This document shows, piece by piece, positions 1 to 8,356 of a stretch of DNA of 64,000 bases. The stretch lies in NCBI RefSeq assembly GCF_018309085.1, contig NZ_CP070502.1, forward strand, positions 2,537,001 through 2,601,000, given 5' to 3'. The position numbers and the translations under genes are program-made. The notes beneath the pieces were generated by a model. The model searched no databases, was not told the origin of the DNA, and worked only from the letters and a program-made list of their open reading frames with translations. The number at the start of each line of letters is the position of its first letter. Within the stretch, counting starts at the first letter, position 1. The DNA comes from Sporosarcina sp. Marseille-Q4063 (GTDB taxonomy: Bacteria; Bacillota; Bacilli; Bacillales_A; Planococcaceae).

Positions 1-1110
1 GTTACCCCTGGTGATTTCCGCTCGGCACTAATTCCAACGATTTCGATTTTAGTCATTGCATGTCCTTGTGCACTCGGATTGGCGACGCCGACGTCGATTA
101 TGGCGGGTTCGGGGAGAGCTGCTGAAATGGGGCTGCTCTTTAAAGGCGGAGAGCATTTAGAAAACACACGCGCGGTTGATACGGTAATATTGGATAAAAC
201 AGGAACAGTGACAAAAGGTGAACCAGCTTTAACTGATATAACAGTTACGGAGGATTTTACTGAAGATGAAGTTCTGCAATTAATTGCGACTGCGGAAAAT
301 CAGTCAGAGCATCCATTGGCAAGGGCGATTGTTCGAGGGGTAGAGGAAAAAGGCTTGGCACTACTAGATGTCGCTGAATTCGAAGCTTTACCGGGTTACG
401 GGATTCAAGCGAATGTCAGTGGTAGAGACGTGTTAGTTGGTACAAGAAAACTGATGAGAGAACGTGGAATCGAGATTTTAGATTCGGAAGTTGCGATGGA
501 AAAACTGGAGGCCGAAGGGAAAACAGCCATGCTCATTGCGGTGGATCAGAAGCTTGCTGGTGTCGTGGCTGTTGCCGATACGGTGAAAGAGACGTCTAAA
601 GAAGCGGTTGCTCGGATGCTGGAATTAGGTCTTGATGTGATTATGCTGACAGGTGACAACCAACGGACGGCTGAGGCGATTGCTAAACAAGTGGGTATAT
701 CTCATATCATAGCGGAAGTATTGCCGGAACAGAAAAGTGAAGAGGTTAAAAAGTTGCAGGATCAAGGTAAGAAAGTGGCCATGGTCGGTGACGGAATCAA
801 TGATGCGCCGGCACTTGCCACGGCAGATATCGGAATGGCTGTCGGAACAGGGACGGATATTGCGATTGAGGCGGCGGATATTACATTGATGCGCGGCGAT
901 TTAAACAGTGTCGCAGATGCGATCATCATGAGCCGAAAAACGATGCGCAATATTAAGCAAAACTTGTTTTTCGCATTCTTCTACAACACGGTCGGCATTC
1001 CGATTGCAGCAATCGGCTTATTGGCTCCTTGGGTTGCGGGTGCAGCGATGGCATTTAGTTCAGTGTCAGTTGTGTTGAATGCGCTGAGATTGCAGAAAGT
1101 TAAATTATAA
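1..1110 (+). CDS. copA: Copper-translocating P-type ATPase, C-terminal part (CopA-like)
   Basis: The reading frame is open from base 1, so the N-terminus lies outside the window. The membrane CPC metal-binding motif is at bases 61-69, followed by GLATPTSIM, the phosphorylation motif DKTGT, the nucleotide-binding SEHPLA motif and the hinge [10 protein letters not shown]. The C-terminus carries YN and M-x2-SS type motifs ([22 protein letters not shown]), typical of Cu(I)-exporting P1B-1 ATPases. The protein would pump cytosolic Cu(I) across the membrane using ATP. A hairpin terminator follows the stop directly, so the gene ends its transcription unit. Metal specificity is inferred from the motifs. 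The metal-binding N-terminal domains and any csoR/copZ partner cannot be seen. Confidence 0.93.
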   Translation, partial: VTPGDFRSALIPTISILVIACPCALGLATPTSIMAGSGRAAEMGLLFKGGEHLENTRAVDTVILDKTGTVTKGEPALTDITVTEDFTEDEVLQLIATAENQSEHPLARAIVRGVEEKGLALLDVAEFEALPGYGIQANVSGRDVLVGTRKLMRERGIEILDSEVAMEKLEAEGKTAMLIAVDQKLAGVVAVADTVKETSKEAVARMLELGLDVIMLTGDNQRTAEAIAKQVGISHIIAEVLPEQKSEEVKKLQDQGKKVAMVGDGINDAPALATADIGMAVGTGTDIAIEAADITLMRGDLNSVADAIIMSRKTMRNIKQNLFFAFFYNTVGIPIAAIGLLAPWVAGAAMAFSSVSVVLNALRLQKVKL

Positions 1111-1124
1111 AAGTTTTATAAAAG

Positions 1125-1168
1125 GTATTTCATTCGCGGTGAATTTGGCGAATGAAATGCTTTTTTTG
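1125..1168 (+). terminator. Rho-independent terminator after copA
   Basis: ATTTCATTCGC at about 1127-1137 pairs with GCGAATGAAAT at 1148-1158 and is followed by a T-rich run. Confidence 0.85.
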
Positions 1169-1184
1169 TAAATAAATTAGAAGG

Positions 1185-1213
1185 TTGAGTTAATGAAAAT
1201 GGTATGATATACT
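1185..1213 (+). promoter_or_regulatory. Sigma-A promoter of the nucleoside hydrolase gene
   Basis: TTGAGT (1185-1190), a 17-base spacer and TATACT (1208-1213). A TG at 1205-1206 makes an extended -10. Transcription would start near 1220. Confidence 0.7.
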
Positions 1214-1250
1214 TTTTCCGACGTACCCAGTCTCTTTTTATTTGTACTTT

Positions 1251-1265
1251 ATGTAACCGGTTCCA
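1251..1265 (+). promoter_or_regulatory. Putative cre site (CcpA operator)
   Basis: ATGTAACCGGTTCCA matches the Bacillus catabolite-responsive consensus WTGNAANCGNWNNCW at every defined position. It lies about 30 bases downstream of the predicted start of transcription, where CcpA would act as a roadblock repressor of the nucleoside hydrolase gene. The function is inferred from the match and position. Confidence 0.6.
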
Positions 1266-1303
1266 CAACGAAATGCTTTGATTAATTGGATGGAGTGAAA
1301 AAC

Positions 1304-2218
1304 TTGAAACCTATTATATTTGATGTAGATACAGGAATTGATGATGCTTTGGCGATGGCTTATGCATTAAATTCTCCGGAGCTAGAGGTGATCGGATTTA
1401 CGACTGTTTTCGGTAATGTGCCGGTGGTAGATGCAACGCGAAATACGCTTACAGTTTTGGAAAAGGTAGCGCAAACGATTCCCGTTTACGAGGGGGCGGC
1501 TCAAACATTGATGGGCCGAGATAAGATAAACTGGCCGAAACATGTCCACGGAGAAGGTGGTTTAGGGGATAGATTTATAAGCGACCCTATTACCAAAGCG
1601 GAAAGTCAATTTGCGCCCGATTTCATTATCGAACAGGTGAAAAAACGTCCACATGAAATAACAGTGATTGCGGTTGGACCGTTGACTAATCTGGCACTTG
1701 CAATTAAAAAGTCGCCGGAAATCATTCCGCTCGTTAAAGAAGTTATTGTAATGGGCGGCGCGGTAAACGTTCCAGGAAATGTGAATGAATACAGTGAAGC
1801 TAACATCTTATGCGATTCTGAAGCCGCAGAATATGTTCTTTCTTCGGGTATACAATTGACGCTTGTCGGACTTGATGTAACCATGAAAACATTATTGCCA
1901 AAGTCAAAGCTCGATAAATGGCGTACTGATGGTCAGGAAAAGGGACATTTCTTTGCAGATATGACTGAGTTTTATATCGGACATTATGAAAAAACATTTC
2001 CTGGTATCAAGGGCTGCGCGCTTCATGATCCGCTTGCTGTCGGGGTTGCAATCGATTCGAGTTTTGTTAAGACGGAGACGATGAACGTCAAAGTTGTGAC
2101 AGAAGGGGAAGAGGCTGGAAGGACGGTTGGTACCCATGAAGAAGAGGCGACAACTCGTGTATGTACAGAGATTGATGCCAATCGATTTTTAGAACATTTT
2201 TTGGAAAGGGTAATATGA
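1304..2218 (+). CDS. Inosine-uridine preferring nucleoside hydrolase family protein
   Basis: This is a cytosolic N-ribohydrolase that would cleave purine or pyrimidine ribonucleosides to base and ribose for salvage. The N-terminal motif DVDTGIDDA is the calcium- and ribose-binding signature of the IunH/Rih family, and the length of about 304 residues fits. VMGGAV and HDPLAVGVA near the middle and end are further family blocks. I chose the TTG at 1304 because GGAG (1292-1295) lies eight bases upstream. GTG 1295 and TTG 1286 are in frame but poorly placed. The gene is a single-gene unit with its own promoter and a perfect cre-like site, so carbon catabolite control is likely. Substrate preference cannot be read from the sequence. 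Confidence 0.88.
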   Translation: MKPIIFDVDTGIDDALAMAYALNSPELEVIGFTTVFGNVPVVDATRNTLTVLEKVAQTIPVYEGAAQTLMGRDKINWPKHVHGEGGLGDRFISDPITKAESQFAPDFIIEQVKKRPHEITVIAVGPLTNLALAIKKSPEIIPLVKEVIVMGGAVNVPGNVNEYSEANILCDSEAAEYVLSSGIQLTLVGLDVTMKTLLPKSKLDKWRTDGQEKGHFFADMTEFYIGHYEKTFPGIKGCALHDPLAVGVAIDSSFVKTETMNVKVVTEGEEAGRTVGTHEEEATTRVCTEIDANRFLEHFLERVI

Positions 2219-2229
2219 ATTAATTACGA

Positions 2230-2270
2230 AAAAGGAAGCACGACATCGATTGGTGTTGTGCTTCCTTTTG
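2230..2270. terminator. Bidirectional terminator
   Basis: AAAGGAAGCAC (2231-2241) pairs with GTGCTTCCTTT, flanked by A and T runs. It sits between the convergent nucleoside hydrolase gene and the catechol operon and can serve both strands. Confidence 0.8.
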
Positions 2271-2274
2271 ATAG

Positions 2275-3390
2275 TTAGAGCGCACGCGCATAGTGACGCA
2301 ATTTTTCTCTATCGATTTCCATGCCAAAACCAGGTCCGTTCGGTATGATGACTTCGAAATTTTCATATTGAATGTCATTCACCGTAATATTATCTTTGAA
2401 TAATAAAGGACCAAATATCTCCGTCCCGAATTTCATTTCCGGAATGGTAGCATAAACCTGAGCGCAAATTGCTGTTCCGAGACTAGATTCAATCATCGTT
2501 CCACCGTATAAACCGATTCCCGCGGCTTCCGCGATTCCCGCAACTTTCTTCGTTTGCGTCAGGCCACCAGCCTTACATGGTTTCAAAGCGATGCAATTAC
2601 CTGCCCGGTGTTTTGAAATTTGGAAGACATCTTGAATGCTATTTGCGGCTTCATCGGCCATGATTGGCACTTTGAATCTGGCCGTCAATCTGGACATGCC
2701 TTCGTAATTCCATGTTGGGAGCGGTTGCTCGATCATTGAAACACCGCCGTCTTCTAGAGCTTCAATGCAATAATTTGCGGTGTCCTCATCCCACGCCTGA
2801 TTGACGTCAACTGTGATTCTAGCCTGATCCCCAACCGCATCCTTAATTTTTCGAACATGTTCCACGTTTTTAAATGGATCACCAGTACCAATTTTTAATT
2901 TGAAGATATTATGGCGTTTTTGATGCAAGAACTCTTTCGCTTCTTCAATATCTTGTTCTGTATTTCCACTGGCAAGTGTCCAGGCGATTGGTAGTGAAGT
3001 ATGGATCTGTCCGCCGAATAACTCGAAAGCGGGGACTCCTTTACTTCGCGCAGCTAAATCGATAATGGCTGCTTCTATTACAGTTTTAGCAAAATGATTT
3101 CCGCGAACTTGTTTTGACACTTCGAACATGATTTTGTCAAAATGAACCGGATTCTTTCCAATCACTAACGGCGTAATATATGTGTCGATATTGGCCTTAA
3201 TCGCTTCTGGCGTTGACTCACCGTAAGAGGCGCCTCCGATTGTCGCCACTTCGGACCAGCCCTCGCGTCCTTCGTCATCCGTGACGCAACCGACGACAAT
3301 CGTTTGCGAAACAATCGTGTGCATGGCGAGTTGATGCGGACGAATCGTTGGCAAATCTAGAATGTATACATCAACGGAACGTATTTTCAT
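2275..3390 (-). CDS. catB: Muconate cycloisomerase (cis,cis-muconate lactonizing enzyme)
   Basis: Enolase-superfamily enzyme of 371 residues that converts cis,cis-muconate to muconolactone in catechol degradation. The muconate-lactonizing subgroup residues are all present: K164-x-K166, D195 in TVDVN, E221 in IEQPLP, D246 in ADEA and K270. Their spacing is the same as in Pseudomonas muconate lactonizing enzyme (constant offset of about 3). It is the last gene of the catechol operon, and its ATG overlaps the TGA of the CoA-transferase beta gene. Related enzymes include dipeptide epimerases and chloromuconate cycloisomerases. The operon context favours muconate. Confidence 0.88.
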   Translation of the reverse strand: MKIRSVDVYILDLPTIRPHQLAMHTIVSQTIVVGCVTDDEGREGWSEVATIGGASYGESTPEAIKANIDTYITPLVIGKNPVHFDKIMFEVSKQVRGNHFAKTVIEAAIIDLAARSKGVPAFELFGGQIHTSLPIAWTLASGNTEQDIEEAKEFLHQKRHNIFKLKIGTGDPFKNVEHVRKIKDAVGDQARITVDVNQAWDEDTANYCIEALEDGGVSMIEQPLPTWNYEGMSRLTARFKVPIMADEAANSIQDVFQISKHRAGNCIALKPCKAGGLTQTKKVAGIAEAAGIGLYGGTMIESSLGTAICAQVYATIPEMKFGTEIFGPLLFKDNITVNDIQYENFEVIIPNGPGFGMEIDREKLRHYARAL

Positions 3391-4037
3391 GGTTGACCCC
3401 CAATAAATTCGGCTTCGGTTTTTTCTTTAACTTCTTCGATACTTACACCTGGCATGAGTTCCACTAGCTGTAACTGTTTATCTTCAATCTTGAATACCGC
3501 TAATTCAGTAAAAATCATATCGACGCTTCTAGTCGAAGTAATGGGGTAGGTACATTCCTTTACGAGTTTGCTGCTGCCATCTTTAGAAGTATGGCTCATC
3601 GTCACGAACACTTTTTTCGCTCCGACCAATAAATCCATAGCGCCGCCGACACCCATAATACCTTTTCCAGGAACTGCCCAGTTTGCAATAACCCCAGTTT
3701 CATCTACTTGGAGTGCGCCTAAAATTGCGACATCAACATGGCCTCCGCGAATCATAGAGAATGAATCTGAGCTATTAAAATAAGAGGCACCGATTGCTTC
3801 TCCAACGGGTAACTTTCCGGCATTAACCAGGTTGGGATCCACATCCGCTTCTTCCACATCTGTCACACCAAGCAAGCCGTTTTCTGTATGCAAATAAATA
3901 TTCTCGTCAGTTAAATATTCCGCAACAATCGTCGGGATTCCAATGCCTAAATTCACGACACAAGGTCCTTCTAATTCCCGGGCCACTCGTTTTGCGATTG
4001 AATGTTGCATATTCGCTTGATTTATCTTTATAGTCAT
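3387..4037 (-). CDS. catJ: 3-oxoadipate CoA-transferase, beta subunit
   Basis: Beta subunit of 216 residues of a class I CoA-transferase. The catalytic glutamate that forms the glutamyl-CoA intermediate is E52 in HTENGLLG. The GIGIPT block and the C-terminal GVGGAMDL region fit the PcaJ/ScoB family. With the alpha subunit it would move CoA from succinyl-CoA to 3-oxoadipate. Sequence alone does not separate this from acetoacetate-specific ScoAB. The assignment to 3-oxoadipate rests on the operon, where start and stop codons overlap on both sides (ATGA type). No 3-oxoadipyl-CoA thiolase is in the window. Confidence 0.82.
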   Translation of the reverse strand: MTIKINQANMQHSIAKRVARELEGPCVVNLGIGIPTIVAEYLTDENIYLHTENGLLGVTDVEEADVDPNLVNAGKLPVGEAIGASYFNSSDSFSMIRGGHVDVAILGALQVDETGVIANWAVPGKGIMGVGGAMDLLVGAKKVFVTMSHTSKDGSSKLVKECTYPITSTRSVDMIFTELAVFKIEDKQLQLVELMPGVSIEEVKEKTEAEFIGGQP

Positions 4038-4720
4038 TTCGCCACAACCCCTTCCTTCGTCAACACTTGGTTTGCCTCGACAATGACATCGACGAATAAG
4101 AATGGCGTTATGATTTCCTCAGGGTTCAACACGCCTGGTTCCACGATTTCATCCACTTCTACGATAACTTTTTTTGCGGCTGTCGCCATTAATGGATTAA
4201 AATTACGAGCTGTTTTGTAATAGACGAGATTCCCCAAAGTATCGGCCTTATGCGCACGGATAAGTGCAACATCCGCACGAATGGCTTTTTCCAAAATATA
4301 TTTCACACCATCAATTTCGCGTTCTTCTTTTCCTTTTGCTAAATCCGTTCCAACACCAGTCGTCGTATAATAACCGCCGAGGCCAGCCCCGCCAGCACGT
4401 AACGACTCGGCTAATGTGCCTTGGGGGAGTAGTTCCAATTCAATTTCGCCCTTTTGATATTTGTCGCCAACATCTCGATTACTCGTAAAATAAGAACCGA
4501 TGCCTTTTTTTATTTTATTTTGATTCAATAAAATGCCGAGTCCTTTTCCTGATTCCCCAAGATTATTGCTGACGATTGTAAGGTCCTTAACATCTTTTGC
4601 CGTTAAGCCATCTATTAATGAGAGAGGGGCGCCTATTAATCCGAAGCCACCGACTAAAACGGTATGCCCGCTTTCAACAAAGGACAGTGCATCTTGAATG
4701 TTATCCATAACTTTAGTCAT
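4034..4720 (-). CDS. catI: 3-oxoadipate CoA-transferase, alpha subunit
   Basis: Alpha subunit of 228 residues of a class I CoA-transferase (PcaI/ScoA type). The CoA-binding loop VLVGGFGLIGAP near the N-terminus, IVSNNLG, and the block LRAGGAGLGGYYTTTGVGT are standard for the family. It overlaps the beta-subunit gene by four bases and the upstream decarboxylase-like gene by four bases, which suggests translational coupling and a fixed ratio of subunits. As with the beta subunit, acetoacetate is the main alternative substrate. The catechol cluster makes 3-oxoadipate the likely one. Confidence 0.82.
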   Translation of the reverse strand: MTKVMDNIQDALSFVESGHTVLVGGFGLIGAPLSLIDGLTAKDVKDLTIVSNNLGESGKGLGILLNQNKIKKGIGSYFTSNRDVGDKYQKGEIELELLPQGTLAESLRAGGAGLGGYYTTTGVGTDLAKGKEEREIDGVKYILEKAIRADVALIRAHKADTLGNLVYYKTARNFNPLMATAAKKVIVEVDEIVEPGVLNPEEIITPFLFVDVIVEANQVLTKEGVVAK

Positions 4721-5454
4721 TTATGACGCTCCTTATTTTTTGCTAGTTTAAGTGAATCGCTAATTTCAAACCATGAAGGAATCCCGGATGTTAAAATGCA
4801 AATGTATCCGACATCTGCAAGATCTTCTTCGGAAGCACCAACGTCTCTCGCTTTTTCCATCCAATCAGTTGCATCTGTACCTTTTAGCTCGGTGATATAG
4901 TTTCCGACCATGTTCAAATGCTTCATACGTGAAGAAACAAGACCATCCCCAAGTAATTTTGCTTCAATTTCTACAGGATTTCCTTTTTTGATAATTTCGA
5001 GTGAATCTTCTAGGAAACTCGTATCGTCATCGCCTATCCACGTAATCATTGTTTGGATGATTTCATCAATCGTTTCTGGATTTTTCTTGGGTTGCTCAAC
5101 TGGACGGCCTTTTAACTCAAGTGCATAGGAAAGGGATTCCATCGAAACTTTTAAAGAATCTATACCCCCATATTGATAAGAAACTAAAAGATACTCGACC
5201 AGCTCAGGAATCGTTGAACCATAATCGATTGCGCCTTTTGTATGGTAACCCATGCTTCTAGCGTATAATCTTGCTGCATTCATGCTCGCCAAAAGGACAT
5301 CCTTCTCTTTGCGGGATAATGCACCATCCTGCATGATTTCCCCGCGTAATCCTGTGTAATGATCAAGAACCACCGGGCTATAATCATGCATTTTTTGCAC
5401 CCAGCCAGGTACTTCATCGTAAACTTGTTGAAAATAGGCCAATCCTTTACTCAT
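4717..5454 (-). CDS. Carboxymuconolactone decarboxylase family protein, two-repeat
   Basis: A 245-residue protein with two CMD/AhpD-like helical repeats, roughly residues 30-115 and 150-235. The first keeps the pattern LSRKEKDVLLASMNAARLYA, then H-x2-GA-x4-G with IPELVEYLL and YGG. No cysteine precedes the conserved histidine, so it is not an AhpD-type CxxC disulfide reductase. It sits between enol-lactonase and CoA-transferase genes with four-base overlaps. At this point the catechol branch needs muconolactone delta-isomerase (CatC), and no CatC-like gene is present. I infer that this protein performs or assists the lactone isomerisation. It could instead be a decarboxylase for a carboxylated substrate. 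Confidence 0.75.
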   Translation of the reverse strand: MSKGLAYFQQVYDEVPGWVQKMHDYSPVVLDHYTGLRGEIMQDGALSRKEKDVLLASMNAARLYARSMGYHTKGAIDYGSTIPELVEYLLVSYQYGGIDSLKVSMESLSYALELKGRPVEQPKKNPETIDEIIQTMITWIGDDDTSFLEDSLEIIKKGNPVEIEAKLLGDGLVSSRMKHLNMVGNYITELKGTDATDWMEKARDVGASEEDLADVGYICILTSGIPSWFEISDSLKLAKNKERHK

Positions 5455-6299
5455 TCATTTCCCTCCACATACTTGTTTAGAAAGTCTTCGATATAGCCGT
5501 TAATGTCTTCGCGGTTTTCGAAAACCATCGTGTAATGATTGCAATCAGAAATCACTGTTTCAATTGTTTTTGTAGATTGCCTAGTTTGTTCGTAATCCGT
5601 CAAGTAAAATAATGGCGGCATGGCACCAATATTTCCCTCTGCATAGACAAGCAAGATAGGGCAGTCGATTTGCGAACAAATTTGTTCCGGATCAAACGTA
5701 AAGAAACTCTCGAAGTCAGCTACGATTCGGACTTCTGTTGATTTGTTCTCCCAATGATCACCGACAAGCGCTACTTCGTATTCAACTGTATTTTGCAATA
5801 CATCATTCCACTCGATGCCTAAGTTTGTGTAGATTTTTTGTATTTCACTTACGTAATGCTCTTCCGACGTAAACTCTCTGCTTAGTCTGCCTAAAGAGGG
5901 CTGTACAATGTCCTTTTGATGATCAGATGCTTTCGCGGCGCCGTCCAATAAAATTACCGCTTTGGTAGATTTCAATTTGCTTGCCACAATTGCTGCTATA
6001 AATGCTCCCATTGAATAGCCTAATAGAATTGGGCTGTCGATTTTAAGTTCTTTAATTAACCCCAAAATGTCTTCAGCATGCTTAAAAATTGATGTATCTG
6101 CATCTGTTTCGGCGCTATTTCCGCGGCCTCGTAAATCGACTGCTATAAATCGATAATCACCTTTGAATTTTTCCGCATAATAATGCATGTTTTTATGTGT
6201 CCCCGTTAACCCGTGGATAGCGATAATCGTTCCTTTTTTCCCTGGGTAATCCGCCAATTGAATGGTATTTCCATTGATGTTCACAGTATAAAATTCCAT
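5451..6299 (-). CDS. catD: Alpha/beta hydrolase, probable 3-oxoadipate enol-lactonase
   Basis: About 282 residues with an alpha/beta-hydrolase fold. There is an oxyanion HGLTG motif, DLRGRGNS, the nucleophile elbow GYSMG and a C-terminal CNHYTM that supplies the histidine. In the catechol pathway this enzyme opens 3-oxoadipate enol-lactone to 3-oxoadipate. Overall similarity is to generic hydrolases, so the substrate is taken from its place second in the operon after catechol dioxygenase. I chose ATG 6299, with GAGGTG just upstream. A GTG two codons earlier overlaps that site. The 80-base gap to catA holds a GTAC-containing half-site similar to the operator upstream of catA. Confidence 0.75.
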   Translation of the reverse strand: MEFYTVNINGNTIQLADYPGKKGTIIAIHGLTGTHKNMHYYAEKFKGDYRFIAVDLRGRGNSAETDADTSIFKHAEDILGLIKELKIDSPILLGYSMGAFIAAIVASKLKSTKAVILLDGAAKASDHQKDIVQPSLGRLSREFTSEEHYVSEIQKIYTNLGIEWNDVLQNTVEYEVALVGDHWENKSTEVRIVADFESFFTFDPEQICSQIDCPILLVYAEGNIGAMPPLFYLTDYEQTRQSTKTIETVISDCNHYTMVFENREDINGYIEDFLNKYVEGNE

Positions 6300-6379
6300 T
6301 TTCACACCTCTTTTGATCGTAATGCGTACATTAACAAAATAACCGTCAAGATTTCCTTGACAGCTAGAGGGTTGTTGCC

Positions 6380-7147
6380 TTATTCGGTTCTCATGACAAA
6401 GTTTAATGAAGCCTCTTTATAATCGCCTTTATCGATTAGTTTTGTTGTCAATGAAGAACGCACGCCACCGGCAACATCTGTTTCTAACCACTCGTCTCCT
6501 TCAAAGAACACTTGCGTAATTAATGTCTCATGTCCCTCGTGTTCGAACTTGATGTGGATATGTGCAGGGCGGTATGCATGATAACCAGCAGCGAATGTAA
6601 ATTCACCAGTTGGTCCATTTGTCGGGATCTGGTAAGGGATTGGAACAATCGCTTCGACCTCGAAATCTCCGTTTTCGTCTGTATAAAAATGACCTCTTAA
6701 GTTGAAGTCGGGCGCAGTAGAATCATAGTTTGAATACAGTCCATCCGCATCATCCTGCCACCATTCGACTTTGGTTTTGCCGAGAGATCCATTGACGGAA
6801 CTGACATTTCCGAAAAACTTTAATTTGTCCCCAGGCTCATCCGGTCTTTGCGGAATGACAACTTTTGAACCTTCAAGAAATGGTGAGTCTTCTTCATAGT
6901 AAGGACCTAGAAGGGAAGGTTCTGTGCCTGGAGCATCTTTGTATCTTGATTCTAAAACATAAGTTTCAACAAATACATCTAGAAATAATGGAATCTCGCC
7001 GCTTCTGCCAAGCTGATCTGCCCATTTGACGAAATTCGTATATTCCTCGTGATTGAATTGTTGTTCATCTAGAAAGTTTTTCATGTGTTTGACGAAACCC
7101 TCATATGCGTTCAAAATACGTGGATTTGCTTCTACTGCTTTTGTCAT
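6380..7147 (-). CDS. catA: Catechol 1,2-dioxygenase (intradiol ring cleavage)
   Basis: Non-haem Fe(III) intradiol dioxygenase of 255 residues that converts catechol to cis,cis-muconate. The iron ligands are visible: Tyr138 in GLYSNY, Tyr172 in IPYQIPTNGP, and His196 and His198 in RPAHIHIKF. The N-terminal helical dimerisation region (residues 1-75) and LLGPYY are typical of catechol and hydroxyquinol dioxygenases. It is the first gene of the operon, with a strong AGGGGGA ribosome site, and lies downstream of a promoter with palindromic operator-like sites. Hydroxyquinol is an alternative substrate. The presence of CatB and CatD homologues supports catechol. Confidence 0.88.
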   Translation of the reverse strand: MTKAVEANPRILNAYEGFVKHMKNFLDEQQFNHEEYTNFVKWADQLGRSGEIPLFLDVFVETYVLESRYKDAPGTEPSLLGPYYEEDSPFLEGSKVVIPQRPDEPGDKLKFFGNVSSVNGSLGKTKVEWWQDDADGLYSNYDSTAPDFNLRGHFYTDENGDFEVEAIVPIPYQIPTNGPTGEFTFAAGYHAYRPAHIHIKFEHEGHETLITQVFFEGDEWLETDVAGGVRSSLTTKLIDKGDYKEASLNFVMRTE

Positions 7148-7238
7148 GTTAATTTCCCCCTTTTGATTTGTTTTCTCTTTTCTTTGCGAATGCTATGTTC
7201 AAAAGTCTCGATGTAACCGTCATCATCTAATCTTGTAG

Positions 7239-7276
7239 TTGTACGCTTAACGTACAATGTGTGTTTATTCGTACAA
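7239..7276. promoter_or_regulatory. Palindromic operator of the catechol operon
   Basis: TTGTACG (7239-7245) and CGTACAA (7251-7257) form a perfect inverted repeat with a 5-base spacer. A third copy of CGTACAA is at 7270-7276, directly downstream of the -10 on the minus strand. No regulator gene is adjacent, so the protein that binds is unknown. Position suggests repression or substrate-responsive control of catA. Confidence 0.55.
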
Positions 7277-7280
7277 CTCC

Positions 7281-7311
7281 ATCATAGCATAAAGAATGAT
7301 ATGTTTGTCAA
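7281..7311 (-). promoter_or_regulatory. Promoter of the catechol operon
   Basis: On the minus strand TTGACA (7306-7311) and TATGAT (7281-7286) with an upstream TG make an extended -10 promoter. The spacer of 19 bases is longer than usual, which is common where an activator is needed. Confidence 0.55.
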
Positions 7312-7345
7312 TAGGAAATATTGAAAATAATTAAAAGTGACAAAT

Positions 7346-7380
7346 AAAAAAATCCTGCATAGAAAATACAGGATTTTTAA
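7346..7380 (-). terminator. Terminator of the GNAT gene
   Basis: AAAAATCCTG (7348-7357) pairs with CAGGATTTTT (7369-7378). Read on the minus strand the hairpin is followed by a T run, and it separates the GNAT gene from the catechol operon promoter. Confidence 0.8.
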
Positions 7381-7390
7381 GGAAGTTAAC

Positions 7391-7990
7391 TTATCTTGCT
7401 GGTTGCATCTGGTTCATTAATAATTGTTGGATGTGCAATTTAACCATTGGCCATTCTGGACGAATAACGCTAAAGATAACAGTGTTTCGAGGTGTGCCGT
7501 CTTTACGCACCATATGATCACGTAAAATACCTTCTTGTGTGGCACCAATACGAGCAATTGCATTTCTTGAACGTTCGTTTCTTTCGTCCGCCTGGATCTG
7601 AATGCGGTTAAGATTAAGCACTTCGAAGCAATACTGCATTAACAAATACTTGCAATTTGAGTTGATTGGGCTTCGCCAATAAGCGGGGGAGAGCCATGAA
7701 AAACCAATTTCAATTCGATTATGATAAGGATCGGGATTCATGAGTTTCGTACTCCCGATAATGCGATTTGTTTTATTGTCAATAATGACAAATGGATGTT
7801 CCTTGCCTAATTCTTGATTTAACAATGATTGTTCTACGAATCTCGCAGCATCTTCACGACTTTGAATCGTTACCACCAAATGCGTCCATATCTCACTATA
7901 ATTACCTGCTTCGAAGATGGCATCGATATCAGTCAGTTGCATGGATCGAATTGTAACAATGTCATTCACAAGCTCAATATTTTTCATCAC
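7391..7990 (-). CDS. GNAT family N-acetyltransferase, RimJ/RimL-like
   Basis: A 199-residue acetyltransferase of the Acetyltransf_3 (RimL) type. The pattern IRSMQLTDIDAIF at the N-terminus, the central IGFSWLSPAYW strand, and NxxSxNAIARIGATQEGILR with the motif for acetyl-CoA binding and the last strands fit RimJ/RimL proteins. These acetylate ribosomal-protein N-termini, amino acids or antibiotics. The substrate is not predictable. It is a single-gene unit with its own terminator, unrelated to the catechol genes beside it. Confidence 0.85.
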   Translation of the reverse strand: MMKNIELVNDIVTIRSMQLTDIDAIFEAGNYSEIWTHLVVTIQSREDAARFVEQSLLNQELGKEHPFVIIDNKTNRIIGSTKLMNPDPYHNRIEIGFSWLSPAYWRSPINSNCKYLLMQYCFEVLNLNRIQIQADERNERSRNAIARIGATQEGILRDHMVRKDGTPRNTVIFSVIRPEWPMVKLHIQQLLMNQMQPAR

Positions 7991-8303
7991 AGGACCCCTT
8001 TTTATCTTTCATATTTTTAAATCTATCCCAATACTTATCGAACCTCTGGATTAAGAAATCTAGAGGAGAATGGGCTTAATCATTACGTGCATCAACAAAT
8101 TATTTTGTTGTATATTATTATGATTTCTTTTAATGTAATGTAATTATAAGGTGAATCGCCGAAAAAATGAAGCGAAACTTTTCGGAAATTAAATATTTTT
8201 TTATTGCGCATATTTGAATGGAATAAACCTCAAAAAAATAACAGATGATGATTAATTGGGTCGATATTTATCGTAATCAAGTTGTGAAATTATGTAGAAA
8301 TTA

Positions 8304-8346
8304 AAAATGAATCATGTGGCTAAATATAGCTTGCATGACTCATTTT
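8304..8346 (-). terminator. Terminator of the SDR gene in an AT-rich gap
   Basis: AAAATGAATCATG (8304-8316) pairs with CATGACTCATTTT (8334-8346) with one mismatch. The rest of the gap 7991-8303 is AT-rich. I see no coding sequence or RNA gene in it. Confidence 0.65.
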
Positions 8347-8356
8347 CAAATTGATT

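Noticed and set aside
2275..3390. Dipeptide epimerase rather than muconate cycloisomerase
   Set aside because: The residues at K164/K166, D195, E221, D246 and K270 also occur in epimerases, but the operon with catechol dioxygenase, enol-lactonase and CoA-transferase makes muconate far more likely.
4717..5454. AhpD-type peroxide defence protein
   Set aside because: The CxxC pair required for AhpD is absent in both repeats, and the gene is coupled to catechol pathway genes.
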